Positions 50,323 through 59,812 of a stretch of DNA of 64,000 nt are shown piece by piece. Numbering within the stretch: position 1 is the stretch's first letter; every line of letters begins with the position of its first letter. This DNA comes from Desulfocapsa sp. Its GTDB lineage: Bacteria; Desulfobacterota; Desulfobulbia; Desulfobulbales; Desulfocapsaceae. Below the pieces are notes generated by a model. The model was not told the origin of the DNA and did no database searches. It was given only the letters and a program-made list of their open reading frames with translations. Location of the stretch: assembly GCA_022712895.1 (NCBI GenBank), contig JAFLJS010000028.1:84189-148188 (forward strand). Direction: 5' to 3'. Position numbers and translations under genes: made by a program.

Positions 50323-50405
50323 TATTCCTTTTTGTATTAAATGAATAGGGTTCATTTTTTATGTATTGAAATCGAAGGTGTAAAAAAATTTATCGGGAGA
50401 GTTTG

Positions 50406-51392
50406 ATGAAGAAAATTTGTAAGTTATTCGTGCTAGTTACCCTGGTTTTTTCATTATCATCAGTTGCTTATGCTGAAAAAATATTACGTATCAGTCTGCA
50501 ACTACCAATGAAGCATCATCTTGGACAGAATCTGCTCGATTTTCAGCAGGAAGTAGAGAAAGAGAGTAATGGTTCGTTAAAAATTGAAATTTATCCATCA
50601 GCTCAGCTGTATAAAGACAAAGAGGTTCCCCAGGCAGTCGCTTCCGGAGCTATTGAGATGGGTGTTGCATCTCTTGCTCGTTTTGCAGGAACTATCCCTG
50701 CAGTGGATTTATTTTATGTCCCTTTTATGTTTGACAGCCCTGAGAAAGTAGTCAAAGCGACAACTCCAGGAAGTGCCATACGTACTTCTCTTGATGAAGC
50801 CATACTTGGAACCGGAACACGTGTGCTCTGGTGGCAGGCATATGGAAGCTCCATCCTTTTAACTAAAAAAGAAATGATCAAGACCCCAGCCGATATGAAA
50901 GGAAAAAAGGTAAGAGTCTTTGGCAAAACATTGGGCGATACAGTTCTTGCTTTAGGGGGCGCTCCCACCATGATGTCTGGCTCTAAACAGTTTCTGGCAT
51001 ATCAGCGAGGTACTGTTGATGCAGGTATGACTGGCATCACAGCAGTAAAATCAAGAAAGCTTTATGAGGTTATGGATCACATGACTCTGACCTATAATGC
51101 TGATATTGAATTTATTGTAATTATCAATGAAAAAGTATGGCAGGGTCTGACTGATAGTGAGCGCAGTGTTATCACCAAGGCTGGACTTCGGGTTGAAAAA
51201 GAGCTTCGCGAAAAAATGGGAGCTATTGAGAAGGAAACATTGGAGTGGGCACAGGATAAGATCAAAGTGGTTGATTTAACCGATGCCGAGCGCAGTGAAT
51301 GGCGCGAGGCAACAAAACCAGTGGTCAATAAGTATGTGGAACGATCTGGTGATCTTGGAAAACAACTCGTTATGGAAGCTGCGAAACTGTAA
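50406..51392 (+). CDS. dctP: TRAP transporter solute-binding protein (DctP family)
   Basis: The ATG at 50406 is used (GGGAG upstream). 328 residues with a Sec signal peptide (MKKICKLFVLVTLVFSLSSV, cleavage near AYA). Typical DctP elements: GQNLLDFQQEVEKES, IYPSAQLYKDKEVPQAVASG, ADMKGKKVRVFGKTLGD (with the arginine that usually binds carboxylate ligands), and VDAGMTG. It should capture a carboxylate in the periplasm for the permease encoded next. The substrate is not defined; the downstream lyase-family enzyme suggests an alpha-keto or hydroxy acid, a weak inference. Confidence 0.93.
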   Translation: MKKICKLFVLVTLVFSLSSVAYAEKILRISLQLPMKHHLGQNLLDFQQEVEKESNGSLKIEIYPSAQLYKDKEVPQAVASGAIEMGVASLARFAGTIPAVDLFYVPFMFDSPEKVVKATTPGSAIRTSLDEAILGTGTRVLWWQAYGSSILLTKKEMIKTPADMKGKKVRVFGKTLGDTVLALGGAPTMMSGSKQFLAYQRGTVDAGMTGITAVKSRKLYEVMDHMTLTYNADIEFIVIINEKVWQGLTDSERSVITKAGLRVEKELREKMGAIEKETLEWAQDKIKVVDLTDAERSEWREATKPVVNKYVERSGDLGKQLVMEAAKL

Positions 51393-51457
51393 CAGGTGAA
51401 CAACTAAATGAATCTGATATTCTATGTGGAATGTCAGATTCATACTGTGGTAAATAA

Positions 51458-51961
51458 GTGATCAAGATAATAGATAAAATAACAGAGTCGGTTGCATACC
51501 TTGCTGCCTGGATGTTTTTCTCCATTGGTGCCATGATTACCTATGAGGTTGTCATGCGAAAGGTCTTTAATTCACCAACGATCTGGGTTGATGAGGTAAC
51601 AAGGTTTGTCCAGGTCTGGGCCGTCTATCTAGCAAGTGCACACCTTTTGAAGGTGCGGGGGCTGATTACGGTTGAATTATTCACATCTTCATTAAGTAAG
51701 GGCAAGTTCAAGGTGCTGGAGATGATTTCACTCCTTGTCATTGCATTCTTTTCTTTCGTTGCGGTTTTTTATGGCGCAGGGGTTGTGCTTGAATCCATTG
51801 AAATGGGGAGAAAGACCTCAACCATGCTGGGAGTCCCTAAATGGATGACTGAAAGTGCTATCCCTATTGGTTTTTCTCTGCTCTTTATTCAGGCAATTGT
51901 CGAGTTAGTGAAGTTACTCCGTGGAGATAGCATTACTGCCGTAGAAGGTCATCAAGTTTAA
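51458..51961 (+). CDS. dctQ: TRAP transporter small membrane subunit (DctQ family)
   Basis: 167 residues, GTG start, with four hydrophobic helices. The family pattern is AAWMFFSIGAMITYEVVMRK in TM1, then WVDEVTRFVQVWAVYLASAH and the conserved GLITVELF. It forms the permease together with the large subunit encoded 15 bases downstream. The gap of 65 bases to dctP is normal. Confidence 0.93.
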   Translation: MIKIIDKITESVAYLAAWMFFSIGAMITYEVVMRKVFNSPTIWVDEVTRFVQVWAVYLASAHLLKVRGLITVELFTSSLSKGKFKVLEMISLLVIAFFSFVAVFYGAGVVLESIEMGRKTSTMLGVPKWMTESAIPIGFSLLFIQAIVELVKLLRGDSITAVEGHQV

Positions 51962-51976
51962 AATAAACGTATCTCC

Positions 51977-53248
51977 ATGACAACAATTCTAATTCTTTTC
52001 TCCCTCATTTTCCTCCTGCTTCTAAGGGTTCCAGTTGCTTTTTCCCTTGGTGGTCTTGGTCTTTTTCTTTTAATATTAAAGGGCTTTACCCTCACCATGG
52101 TTCCGCTGGCTCTTTTTAGTGCCATGGACAGTTTTTTACTTTTAGCAGTGCCCCTATTTCTATTGATGTCAAATATTCTTCTCAAGGGTGATATTGGTAG
52201 AGATTTATTCAGGGCAGTTCAGAGTTGGGTTGGGCATTGGCCTGGTGGATTGGGTGTGGCAACCATCATTAGCTGTGCAATTTTCGCCGCAATCTCAGGG
52301 TCATCTGTGGCAACTGCTGCAACAATTGGAACAGTTGCAATTTCGGAAATGACAGACCGAGGCTATCATCGTCCTTTTGTTCTCGGTCTTATGGCCGCTG
52401 GTGGAACACTGGGAATACTGATTCCACCCTCAATCCCCATGATTGTTTATGGCGTTATAACAGAAGAGTCCATAATTAATCTTTTTCTGGCAGGTATTGG
52501 GCCTGGCCTCTTTCTTGCTGCTCTATTTATCGGTTTCTGTTTTATCTATGCAAGGTTTGGGAAAGGATATGAAGCCACGGCAAAAGCAACATGGACTGAA
52601 CGCAAGGATGCAACACTACTTGCTACTCCTACCGCACTGCTCGCAGCAATTGTTATCGGCGGAATTTATGCCGGTTGGTTTACTCCCACAGAATCCGCAG
52701 GAATAGGATTTGCCGTCTCTCTGATTATTGTTTACGGAATGCGTCGCATGACATGGCTTAAATTGAAAGAAGCCGTCCAGGATTCCATGAAGACAACGGT
52801 TACGATTTTCCTGATCATTGCAGGTGCTAAGTTATTTGGCAAGGCGATTACACTCTATCGTATTCCTTTTGAAATCTCAGAGGCAATAACCGCAAATATT
52901 TCACAGCCAGGATTCTTTATTGTTATTATCTGTGTGGTTTTGCTTATCATGGGGTTCTTTCTTGAATCTCTTTCCATGCTGCTGATTATGATGCCAGTAC
53001 TCTATCCGTCACTGGCCGTTCTCGGAATCGATCCCATATGGTTTGGTGTACTTTTTGTCGTCATGATTGAATGCGCATTGATAACACCACCTGTCGGGCT
53101 CAACCTGTTTGTTATTCAGGCCGTGGCTCAGGCTCCCATTTCAGAGGTGATACGTGGAGTCTGGCCTTTTATTATCATCATGTTGGGTACTGTTCTACTT
53201 CTCTGGTTTTGGCCCGATTTGGCCTTGTATATCCCCTATAAATTATAG
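51977..53248 (+). CDS. dctM: TRAP transporter large membrane subunit (DctM family)
   Basis: 423 residues with about twelve membrane helices. Family-characteristic segments are FSAMDSFLLLAVPLFLLMSN, ISGSSVATAATIGTVAIS, GILIPPSIPMIVYGVITEES and ALITPPVGLNLFVIQAVA. It imports solute with sodium ions, in complex with DctQ, after delivery by DctP. The gene is full length and in order with its partners. Confidence 0.95.
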   Translation: MTTILILFSLIFLLLLRVPVAFSLGGLGLFLLILKGFTLTMVPLALFSAMDSFLLLAVPLFLLMSNILLKGDIGRDLFRAVQSWVGHWPGGLGVATIISCAIFAAISGSSVATAATIGTVAISEMTDRGYHRPFVLGLMAAGGTLGILIPPSIPMIVYGVITEESIINLFLAGIGPGLFLAALFIGFCFIYARFGKGYEATAKATWTERKDATLLATPTALLAAIVIGGIYAGWFTPTESAGIGFAVSLIIVYGMRRMTWLKLKEAVQDSMKTTVTIFLIIAGAKLFGKAITLYRIPFEISEAITANISQPGFFIVIICVVLLIMGFFLESLSMLLIMMPVLYPSLAVLGIDPIWFGVLFVVMIECALITPPVGLNLFVIQAVAQAPISEVIRGVWPFIIIMLGTVLLLWFWPDLALYIPYKL

Positions 53249-53326
53249 AGTGGAAGTGGTTTATACATTCTTCCTATACTACTGAAAAAAATATTTGTAC
53301 TTATAACTCCATTACGAGAATGAAAT

Positions 53327-54181
53327 ATGACAAGTTCTGCTGATAAGTTAAGAGATCTATTACAACAACCTGGTTTGTTAACTATGCCAGGTTGCCATGA
53401 CGCCATGTCTGCTAAACTGATCGAACAAGCCGGTTTTAAGTTTGGGTTCATGAGTGGATTTGCTGTTTCTGCTTCACAATTAGGCGTGGCTGATACCGGA
53501 TTGGTTTCTTACGGTGAAATGGTTACTCAGGGAAGAGCCATCTGTAGTAGTGTCAGTATTCCGATGTTTGGAGATGGTGACACTGGCTTTGGCAATGCTG
53601 TGAATGTAAAACGTACCGTTCAAGGGTATGCTAATGCTGGGTTTGGTTGCATTATGCTGGAAGACCAGGTCATGCCTAAACGCTGTGGGCATACCAAAGG
53701 AAAAGTCACCGTCTCTCGAGAAGAGGCTTTTTCACGTATACAGGCAGCAATTGATGCGCGTAATGAAGGTTTGGATATTTTGATTATGGCCAGGACGGAT
53801 TCACGTGCGACCCATGATCTGGACGAAGCGATTTACAGGGCCAATGAATTTGCCAGACTTGGGGCTGATATCACATTTCTTGAAGCACCTGAATCAGAAC
53901 AGGAAATGCGTGAATATTGTAATTCTGTTCCAGGTCCTAAAATGGCTAATATGATTGAACATGGTAAGACTCCTGTTCTTCCCCCCGAACAACTTGAAGA
54001 TATTGGTTACAAGATCGCAGTATACCCATTGACCTTACTCAATGCTTCAATTCTAGCCATGCGGAAATCACTGGCAATGATACAAGATGGTAAAATGCCA
54101 ACGAACGTGCTTGATTTTGAGGAGTTGAAATCTGCAGTTGGTTTTTCAGAATATTATGATGAATTTGATCGTTACAACTAA
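53327..54181 (+). CDS. Isocitrate lyase/PEP mutase superfamily enzyme
   Basis: 284 residues, a TIM-barrel enzyme with the Mg-binding DGDTGFG (D83, D85), the flexible loop motif KRCGH (118-122, catalytic C120) and DILIMARTDSRATHDLDEAI. This is the 2-methylisocitrate lyase/oxaloacetate decarboxylase/dimethylmalate lyase branch. It cleaves or rearranges an alpha-hydroxy or keto acid, but the exact substrate cannot be assigned. It follows the TRAP operon by 78 bases in the same direction, so it may act on the imported compound. A strong hairpin follows it. Confidence 0.87.
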   Translation: MTSSADKLRDLLQQPGLLTMPGCHDAMSAKLIEQAGFKFGFMSGFAVSASQLGVADTGLVSYGEMVTQGRAICSSVSIPMFGDGDTGFGNAVNVKRTVQGYANAGFGCIMLEDQVMPKRCGHTKGKVTVSREEAFSRIQAAIDARNEGLDILIMARTDSRATHDLDEAIYRANEFARLGADITFLEAPESEQEMREYCNSVPGPKMANMIEHGKTPVLPPEQLEDIGYKIAVYPLTLLNASILAMRKSLAMIQDGKMPTNVLDFEELKSAVGFSEYYDEFDRYN

Positions 54182-54225
54182 CCCGCATTGTTCTGATAAC
54201 AAAGAATTGAATGCGATTGTTTACC

Positions 54226-54261
54226 ACTACTCTGACATTCAGAGAATGAATGAAGAGTAGT
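54226..54261 (+). terminator. Long bipartite hairpin after the lyase gene
   Basis: The outer stem is ACTACTCT with AGAGTAGT (8 bp, perfect). The inner stem is CATTC with GAATG, with a seven-base loop. It starts 45 bases after the stop codon. There is no T-run, so Rho-independent termination is not certain; it may protect the transcript end. Confidence 0.5.
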
Positions 54262-54360
54262 ATGTCGTGCATAAAGGGATTAGTTTTATTTCTCAAAGGT
54301 GCTTTTGGTAAATATTGCCTGAATTAGCCTTCAAGCTGGCCATACCCTACTGACCTCACA

Positions 54361-54567
54361 TCAGGACATAAGAAAATAGATACCAAACACTGCAGTAATC
54401 GCTCCCACAAAGGCACGTAGGGAAACGTGTTCTTTATGGAGGTCGATTGAGAAAGGAACAATACAGATCGGCATCAGGGAGAAAAAAAGGTATTTCATTA
54501 ATGTAACCAAACCGTAGCCAAGTAGCGACTTTTCAACCACTAATCTTTGATAGAGACCAACTCCTTT
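54361..54567 (-). pseudogene. C-terminal remnant of an EamA/DMT-family transporter gene
   Basis: A minus-strand frame without a start (open from a stop at 54568-54570 to TGA at 54361-54363) reads as the last two helices of an EamA permease. Segments are LYQRLVVEKSLLGYGLV, KYLFFSLMPICIVPFS and HVSLRAFVGAITAVFGIYF, following the usual LMPVF...GAxLIxxGxY ending of the family. The rest of the gene is missing. Nothing else of note is seen between 54262 and 54926. Confidence 0.6.
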
Positions 54568-54926
54568 TCAAGCAACTTTTTATTTGTCACTCTTCTCCTT
54601 TTGCAATAGTCATGACGCAGTGCCATGGTAAAAAGGTCTGAGCGACTTAAAATGACATGTAAATCATTCCTACCCTCCCCTAAAGGGCTCCCACACTCGC
54701 TTACCGACCATACTATCCCAAGGCCAACTGAAGATGTCACACCTTCACTCCAGAGCATGACAGGCATGTTTCCTTCTGATCCTATGATCAGCAAAAAAAC
54801 AGACCTTCACATCTTGATTTGACCGCCACAACAGTGGTATAATGCAATGCCACTTACGTATAACAAGCAAGGAAATCTTTCACGTTAACCGGGCATGGTG
54901 AATTATATCCAGTGGGAGGAGTGCTA

Positions 54927-56252
54927 ATGATTGCGAAACTATCTTACCGAGAGCTTGAAAAACGAGCGCAAACACTTGAAAAGGAATTGGCCCGTCATAA
55001 TACCCGTAATGCTTTAGTAAAATTAAGTTCCCAATACCTGGAAGCGATCCTCAACAATACAAACATACCTATCTACCTGAAGGATGCTGAATTCAAATAT
55101 ATCTTTATAAACCGCCAGATGGCAAGCCTAGCGCACATTTGCTGCAATCAAGTCCTGGGGATGGATGATTTTGCGATCTTTACTGAAGAAGTAGCACAGC
55201 TTTTTCGTTCCCAGGATGAAGAGGTCATCAAGAGACGGACATTAGTCGAATTCGAGGAAACTATTCGTTTGCACGACGGAGTGAAAACTTTTATAACGGC
55301 AAAGTTCCCATTGTTTGATGATGAAGGGAAGGTATCTGCAGTCGGTGGTGTTTGTACAGATATTACTGCCCGCATAAAAACGGAAGCAGAATTAAGGGAA
55401 GCTGAAGAAAAATACCGGAGTATTTTTGAACATTCACCATTGGGTATCTTACATATAGATAAAGAAGGTATTATCACAGCAAGTAATGAAAAATTAGCGA
55501 AAATTCTAGGTTCCAGTGTAGAGAAACTTGTGGGCTTTGATTTGCTGCATTCTGCAAAAGATGAGGAAGTAAGAACTGCTACTATCTCTGTACTTTCCGG
55601 GAAAAAAGCTCGTTACGAGGGCAATTACCAGTCTGTTACCGGTGATGGGGAAGTATACCTGAGTGGCTTGTTTGCTCCAATTTCAGCCGGTGATGGATCA
55701 ATAGTTGCCGCAATTGGCATCATTGAAGATATAACAAAACGAAAAGCCACTGAAGAAGCACTACAGCGAGCCCACAAGGATTTAGAGCAGCGAGTGGCTG
55801 ACCGCACTGCCCAGCTTGATCGGAAGAGAGAAAGACTGATGGAAACAAACATTGCTCTCAAAATTTTATTGGGAAAACGGGAGGAAGACAAAAAAGAACT
55901 TGAAGAAGAAGTGATGTTTAACATCGAAAAATTCATCTATCCGTACCTTGGAAAATTACGAGGAAGATGTAACGAAAATTGCCAAAAAGATTTTGTGAAA
56001 ATCATACAGTCAAATCTTGATGAAATTACCTCTTCTTTTGCACGCACCCATAAAAACCATCTTTCAAATCTTACTCCTGCCCAGCTTCAAATAGCTAATT
56101 TGATCAAGCATGGACAGACAACAAAAGAAATTGCCTCCCTCTTAAATCTATCCCCCTCAACCATTGCCAGCCATAGGCAGGAGATCAGAAAGAAACTCGA
56201 TTTAACCAACAAAAAAATAAATCTTCAAACGGCACTCACAAACAACTCATAG
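54927..56252 (+). CDS. PAS-domain transcriptional regulator with LuxR-type helix-turn-helix
   Basis: The ATG at 54927 follows a GGAGG site; the GTG at 54912 is part of that region. 441 residues. An N-terminal coiled coil (about 5-25) is followed by PAS domain 1 (about 30-150, ending with a PAC-like GGVCTDITAR), PAS domain 2 (about 160-275, ending with IGIIEDITKRKA) and a long coiled coil (275-345). The C-terminal HTH is LTPAQLQIANLIKHGQTTKEIASLLNLSPSTIASH, split here only for description. This architecture (PAS-PAS-GerE HTH) is frequent in Desulfobacterota. Ligand and targets are unknown. Confidence 0.85.
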   Translation: MIAKLSYRELEKRAQTLEKELARHNTRNALVKLSSQYLEAILNNTNIPIYLKDAEFKYIFINRQMASLAHICCNQVLGMDDFAIFTEEVAQLFRSQDEEVIKRRTLVEFEETIRLHDGVKTFITAKFPLFDDEGKVSAVGGVCTDITARIKTEAELREAEEKYRSIFEHSPLGILHIDKEGIITASNEKLAKILGSSVEKLVGFDLLHSAKDEEVRTATISVLSGKKARYEGNYQSVTGDGEVYLSGLFAPISAGDGSIVAAIGIIEDITKRKATEEALQRAHKDLEQRVADRTAQLDRKRERLMETNIALKILLGKREEDKKELEEEVMFNIEKFIYPYLGKLRGRCNENCQKDFVKIIQSNLDEITSSFARTHKNHLSNLTPAQLQIANLIKHGQTTKEIASLLNLSPSTIASHRQEIRKKLDLTNKKINLQTALTNNS

Positions 56253-56389
56253 CAACTTATAACAACTAGAGCTCCTAGTTATTATATAGGCGTTTTTCAC
56301 CTATTGCCAATGGCAACAAAATAGCATTAAATGATTGAGAACAAGGGGGTATTCCACATAGTTCACTAAAGACAGGGGAGGTATTAAAA

Positions 56390-56842
56390 ATGTTACATTC
56401 TGCAGACCTTATTGTGTATCTTTGGCTGATTCCTATTTTCACTTTTATCTTTCTTCCTCTGGCGATAACAACTGCCGCTTTAGTGAAGACCCTGGGCCAA
56501 CGCCTTTTCGTTGCAGAAGAAATAACCAGTCATGAAAAAAGGAATCATCCACGTTTCTCTTCCGGTAAGGATACCTTTGCTGAAGTTACTGTCGGCGACA
56601 AAACCTGTACAGGGCTTGTCTGCAATATTTCAAAAACTGGTGTCAGTTTAAAACACCTTCCCGAGATGATTTCCCACGAAATCGATAAACTCTCCGTTGT
56701 CATCCATCACTACGGTGTTGACTATTCCATGTTGTTTAAAACAAAATGGACAGAGCTAACGGAATCTGGCAGACGACTGGGTGCAGAGATTGACCCCACC
56801 TCCACAGATTGGAGTAAACTTATCTTACAGACAAAAAAGTAA
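56390..56842 (+). CDS. Membrane-anchored PilZ-domain protein (putative c-di-GMP effector)
   Basis: 150 residues. GGGGAGG precedes the ATG. An N-terminal hydrophobic helix (about 8-32) is followed by a PilZ domain with the RxxxR-like HEKRNHPRFSSG and the downstream CNISKTGVSLKHL (D/NxSxxG motif). These are the two c-di-GMP-binding elements, here in slightly degenerate form. It probably couples c-di-GMP levels to an envelope process. A GC-rich hairpin follows. Confidence 0.82.
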   Translation: MLHSADLIVYLWLIPIFTFIFLPLAITTAALVKTLGQRLFVAEEITSHEKRNHPRFSSGKDTFAEVTVGDKTCTGLVCNISKTGVSLKHLPEMISHEIDKLSVVIHHYGVDYSMLFKTKWTELTESGRRLGAEIDPTSTDWSKLILQTKK

Positions 56843-56858
56843 CTTCAACAGGGACAAG

Positions 56859-56876
56859 AGGGGGCTTTTGCCCCCT
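56859..56876 (+). terminator. Hairpin after the PilZ gene
   Basis: AGGGGGC, a TTTT loop and GCCCCCT form a perfect 7-bp, very GC-rich stem, starting 16 bases after the stop codon. No T-run follows, so it is a weak terminator by sequence. Confidence 0.5.
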
Positions 56877-57356
56877 GATCTGTAGTTGATACACTTGTAT
56901 TTTATTGGAAGAAGAATTTTACAATGACCGAATCATTGCGTACTTTCGGTTTCATTTTTATTCTGTATAGTCAGATAAACATCTGATATTGTGGACTTCC
57001 CTTGAATGACTATTCTTGCCATTGGTATCTTCTCTTCTATTTTCCAGTAGTTCCATTAAAAACTCAGCAAAACTGATTTGCGTCATTTTTTTACTTTTAG
57101 AACTAAAAAAAAACTTTCTGTAATTCCAGTGAGCAACAGCCTTTAATAGGTAAATATACCTATACAAATGTAGCACACTAACCCTCCATATAGTTACAAT
57201 ACCTATTGAAATACAAAAACAAAACGGGTAATCTCCACATGGGAATAGTTACCCATTCCAAGTTGTAAGGGTTTTCAAAATAGTAACTAGCTAAAAAAAA
57301 GTTATGGAGTCACCAGTTAAAACCAATCACGTACTCCCTTTCGTCTATACATATTT
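56877..57356. other. Long A/T-rich intergenic region before the DUF4388 gene
   Basis: No gene is supported; the small frames here lack ribosome binding sites and family resemblance. A dyad ATGGGAA-TAGT-TACCCAT lies near 57239-57256, about 100 bases before the DUF4388 start, and resembles the inverted repeat upstream of the TRAP operon. It could be a regulator site. Confidence 0.3.
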
Positions 57357-57944
57357 ATGAATATTACACTTAAACAAAAAAATGCTGTTGCCTTACAAGG
57401 TGATCTTTCCATTCTGACAATTGAGAATCTCATGCAACTCATGGGACATGCTGGTTTATACGGTGAGTTACAAATTCAAACACCCACCAATTCGGCGCTA
57501 CTCTTTGTTGAGGAAGGAATTCTCATATATAGTTATATAAAAAATACCCCAATGAGAATTGGACAACGATTGATACAGGGAAACTATGTAACCAGTGAAC
57601 AGTTACAGGATTGCCTCTCTTTGTCTCGAGCCAACACCCCTCGACCTCGAATTGGAAAGATACTGGTTGCGAAAAAGTACCTTCGGCAAGAAGACCTGGA
57701 AAAAGTATATAAAGAACAGGCCAAAGACAATTTTTTTGAGATTCTCTCATGGAAAACTGGCTCCTTTACTTTCATTGTCAAAAGGCTCTCCAGAAACGAA
57801 AACATTTCCCTCCATGAAAGAATTGATCATTTGACCCTTGAAGGAGTTTGTCATGCTGACGAACTTACTGACTCAAGTAAAACGTCAAGTCTAGCATCAA
57901 TATCGTCTAGCGTGGAAGCAGCAGCAGCAAGCTATTCACAATAA
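57357..57944 (+). CDS. DUF4388 domain protein
   Basis: 195 residues. The N-terminal ~95 residues form a DUF4388 domain (LQGDLSILTIENLMQLMGH, GYELQIQT-like GELQIQT, LLFVEEGILIYSY). The middle segment (RIGQRLIQGNYVTSEQLQDCL, RIGKILVAKKYLRQEDLEKV) is similar to the N-terminal MshEN-type repeats of type II secretion ATPases, which can bind c-di-GMP in that family. The C-terminal tail is Ser-rich. It lies near the PilZ gene, so c-di-GMP signalling or gliding/pilus functions are possible. No Shine-Dalgarno is visible at the start. Confidence 0.75.
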   Translation: MNITLKQKNAVALQGDLSILTIENLMQLMGHAGLYGELQIQTPTNSALLFVEEGILIYSYIKNTPMRIGQRLIQGNYVTSEQLQDCLSLSRANTPRPRIGKILVAKKYLRQEDLEKVYKEQAKDNFFEILSWKTGSFTFIVKRLSRNENISLHERIDHLTLEGVCHADELTDSSKTSSLASISSSVEAAAASYSQ

Positions 57945-57981
57945 TCAGACCTGTGGAACCCGTTGCGAGAGGTTGAAACGA

Positions 57982-58599
57982 CTATAACAAAACCGCAATC
58001 TGCTCTCGTACCAGACTGATTGCAATGGACCACATAATCACACCAATCATAAAATCCAACACCTTCCAGGACAGAGGTTTTTTAAATATGGGGGTCAGCA
58101 TCCTCGCTCCGTAACCCAGGGCAAAGAAAAACACAAATGAGGCCAAGGTTGCGCCAAGGGTAAAGGAAAGTTTTTGGCCGGGGAACTGTGCAGATACAGC
58201 GCCCAGCAAGACTACTGTATCCAGATAGACATGTGGATTCAGCCACGTAAAGGCAAGACAGGTTGTTATGGCAACAGCCAGAGAAGCATTACCATTTTCA
58301 GCAGGTGTTAATGACTCACTTGTATTTATAGCAGCCCAAAAACTCCTGGCACCATAAGTGGCTAAAAAAATTGCACCACCATACCTTGCAAAAGATTCTA
58401 CCCATGGAGCTTTGGCAATGATTACAGAAAACCCGGAAACACCCAGGGTAATTAATAAAGCGTCCGACACAGCGCAGAGCAGACATATTACAAAAACGTG
58501 CTCTCGCTTTAAGCCCTGCTTAAGGACAAAGGCATTCTGTGAGCCTATTGCTATAATCAGGCTAAAACCTAAAGAGAGACCAGCAAAAAAACCTGTCAT
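57982..58599 (-). CDS. argO: LysE/ArgO-family arginine/lysine exporter
   Basis: 205 residues, six helices. GSQNAFVLKQGLKREHVF and FTWLNPHVYLDTVVLLGA are close to E. coli ArgO, which exports arginine (and the family also lysine). The inner-membrane location is clear. It is a separate branch from the RhtB-type gene at 29249. It ends close to, and on the strand opposite to, the DUF4388 gene. The aminotransferase gene lies 13 bases upstream, suggesting an operon. Confidence 0.87.
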   Translation of the reverse strand: MTGFFAGLSLGFSLIIAIGSQNAFVLKQGLKREHVFVICLLCAVSDALLITLGVSGFSVIIAKAPWVESFARYGGAIFLATYGARSFWAAINTSESLTPAENGNASLAVAITTCLAFTWLNPHVYLDTVVLLGAVSAQFPGQKLSFTLGATLASFVFFFALGYGARMLTPIFKKPLSWKVLDFMIGVIMWSIAISLVREQIAVLL

Positions 58600-58612
58600 T
58601 TCCGGTCATCCA

Positions 58613-59788
58613 TTATTGCAGCTCAGCCATAACCTTGCCGAGACGTTGAATACCAGTCTTAATGGTATCATTGTCGACGGAAGAGAAATTCAGGCGAAGT
58701 GTATTAAGTCCTTTTTTGTTCACATAAAAAGGATCGCCTGGGACAAAAGCGACTTTTTCTTTCACTGCACGGGGGAACAGTTCCATGGCGGACATCCCCT
58801 TGGGTAATGTTACCCATAGAAACATGCCACCCTCAGGTTTTATATATTCCACACTGCTGGGAAAATAAGCATCGATACTGTCCATCATGCATTGACACTG
58901 CTCGCGATAGGTCTTTATCACCTTTGCAACGTGCTCCGCAATGCTGTTTTTCTGCAAATACTGATAGAGAATATACTGCGTGAAATGACAGGTGTGGAGA
59001 TCTGAAGCCTGTTTGGCGATTAGTAGTTTCTCATAAATTTCAGGAGGAGCAACTATCCATCCAATACGAAACCCGGGAACCACGATCTTAGAAAAAGAAC
59101 CCAGCAGTATCGTTTGTTCGGGTAAGTATTTCCGGAACGATGGTTTCGCTATGCCTGCAAATCGTAATTCACCGTAAGGATCATCCTCAACAATAAACAC
59201 TTTTTTTTCTCTGATGAGATCGGCCACGCCTTCACGGTTGTTTGATGAGTAGGTGATACCTGACGGATTCTGAAAATTGGGAACCGCATAGAGCAGTTTA
59301 TGTTCTCGTTCTGAAAGGACCGATTGCAACTTCTCAAGATCCAGCCCTTCTTCAGAAACCGGCACTGGAGAAAAATGTGGTCTGTACAGCGAAAAGGCCT
59401 GAATGGCACCCAGATATCCAGGCTCCTCAATGATTACTCCATCACCATCATTGAGCAAAACTTTACCTAATAAGTCGAGACCTTGTTGAGAACCATTGGT
59501 TATAAGGATGTTCTCTGCGGATACCTGAAGCCCTTTTGCCAGATAATTATTGGCGATAGACTCCCTCAGCGCAAGATAGCCTTCAGAATTGCTATACTGA
59601 AAGATATCACGACCATATACTTTAAAAACCTCATCTGTTGCGGCTATAATCTCTTGAACCGGGAAAAGATCCCTTTTGGGCAACCCTCCTGCTAAAGAGA
59701 TAATGGTGGAATCTGACGTGATTTTGAGCATTTCACGAATAAATGACTTGGGAACATCAATTATCCGATCTGCAAATAGAGTATTCAT
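58613..59788 (-). CDS. PLP-dependent aminotransferase, class I/II
   Basis: About 391 residues. The PLP lysine is in LLGSFSKIVVPGFRIGW, with the substrate loop ITNGSQQGLDLLGK and YAVPNFQNPSGITYS. It resembles LysN/2-aminoadipate or aromatic-type aminotransferases (MocR-domain clade without the GntR domain). The start is taken at the ATG at 59788; a frame from 59836 would add 16 residues encoded by the MITE-like repeat copy B, so it is unlikely to be native. It probably transaminates a dicarboxylic or branched amino acid together with the exporter downstream. Confidence 0.85.
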   Translation of the reverse strand: MNTLFADRIIDVPKSFIREMLKITSDSTIISLAGGLPKRDLFPVQEIIAATDEVFKVYGRDIFQYSNSEGYLALRESIANNYLAKGLQVSAENILITNGSQQGLDLLGKVLLNDGDGVIIEEPGYLGAIQAFSLYRPHFSPVPVSEEGLDLEKLQSVLSEREHKLLYAVPNFQNPSGITYSSNNREGVADLIREKKVFIVEDDPYGELRFAGIAKPSFRKYLPEQTILLGSFSKIVVPGFRIGWIVAPPEIYEKLLIAKQASDLHTCHFTQYILYQYLQKNSIAEHVAKVIKTYREQCQCMMDSIDAYFPSSVEYIKPEGGMFLWVTLPKGMSAMELFPRAVKEKVAFVPGDPFYVNKKGLNTLRLNFSSVDNDTIKTGIQRLGKVMAELQ

Positions 59789-59812
59789 AAAGGCATTATA
59801 TGTTATAATTTT

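Noticed and set aside
54540..54794. 84-residue minus-strand frame upstream of the EamA remnant
   Set aside because: It is in a different frame from the EamA homology, has no ribosome binding site and no recognisable domain.
56958..57176. 72-codon minus-strand frame in the gap before the DUF4388 gene
   Set aside because: No ribosome binding site, no domain and A/T-driven composition.
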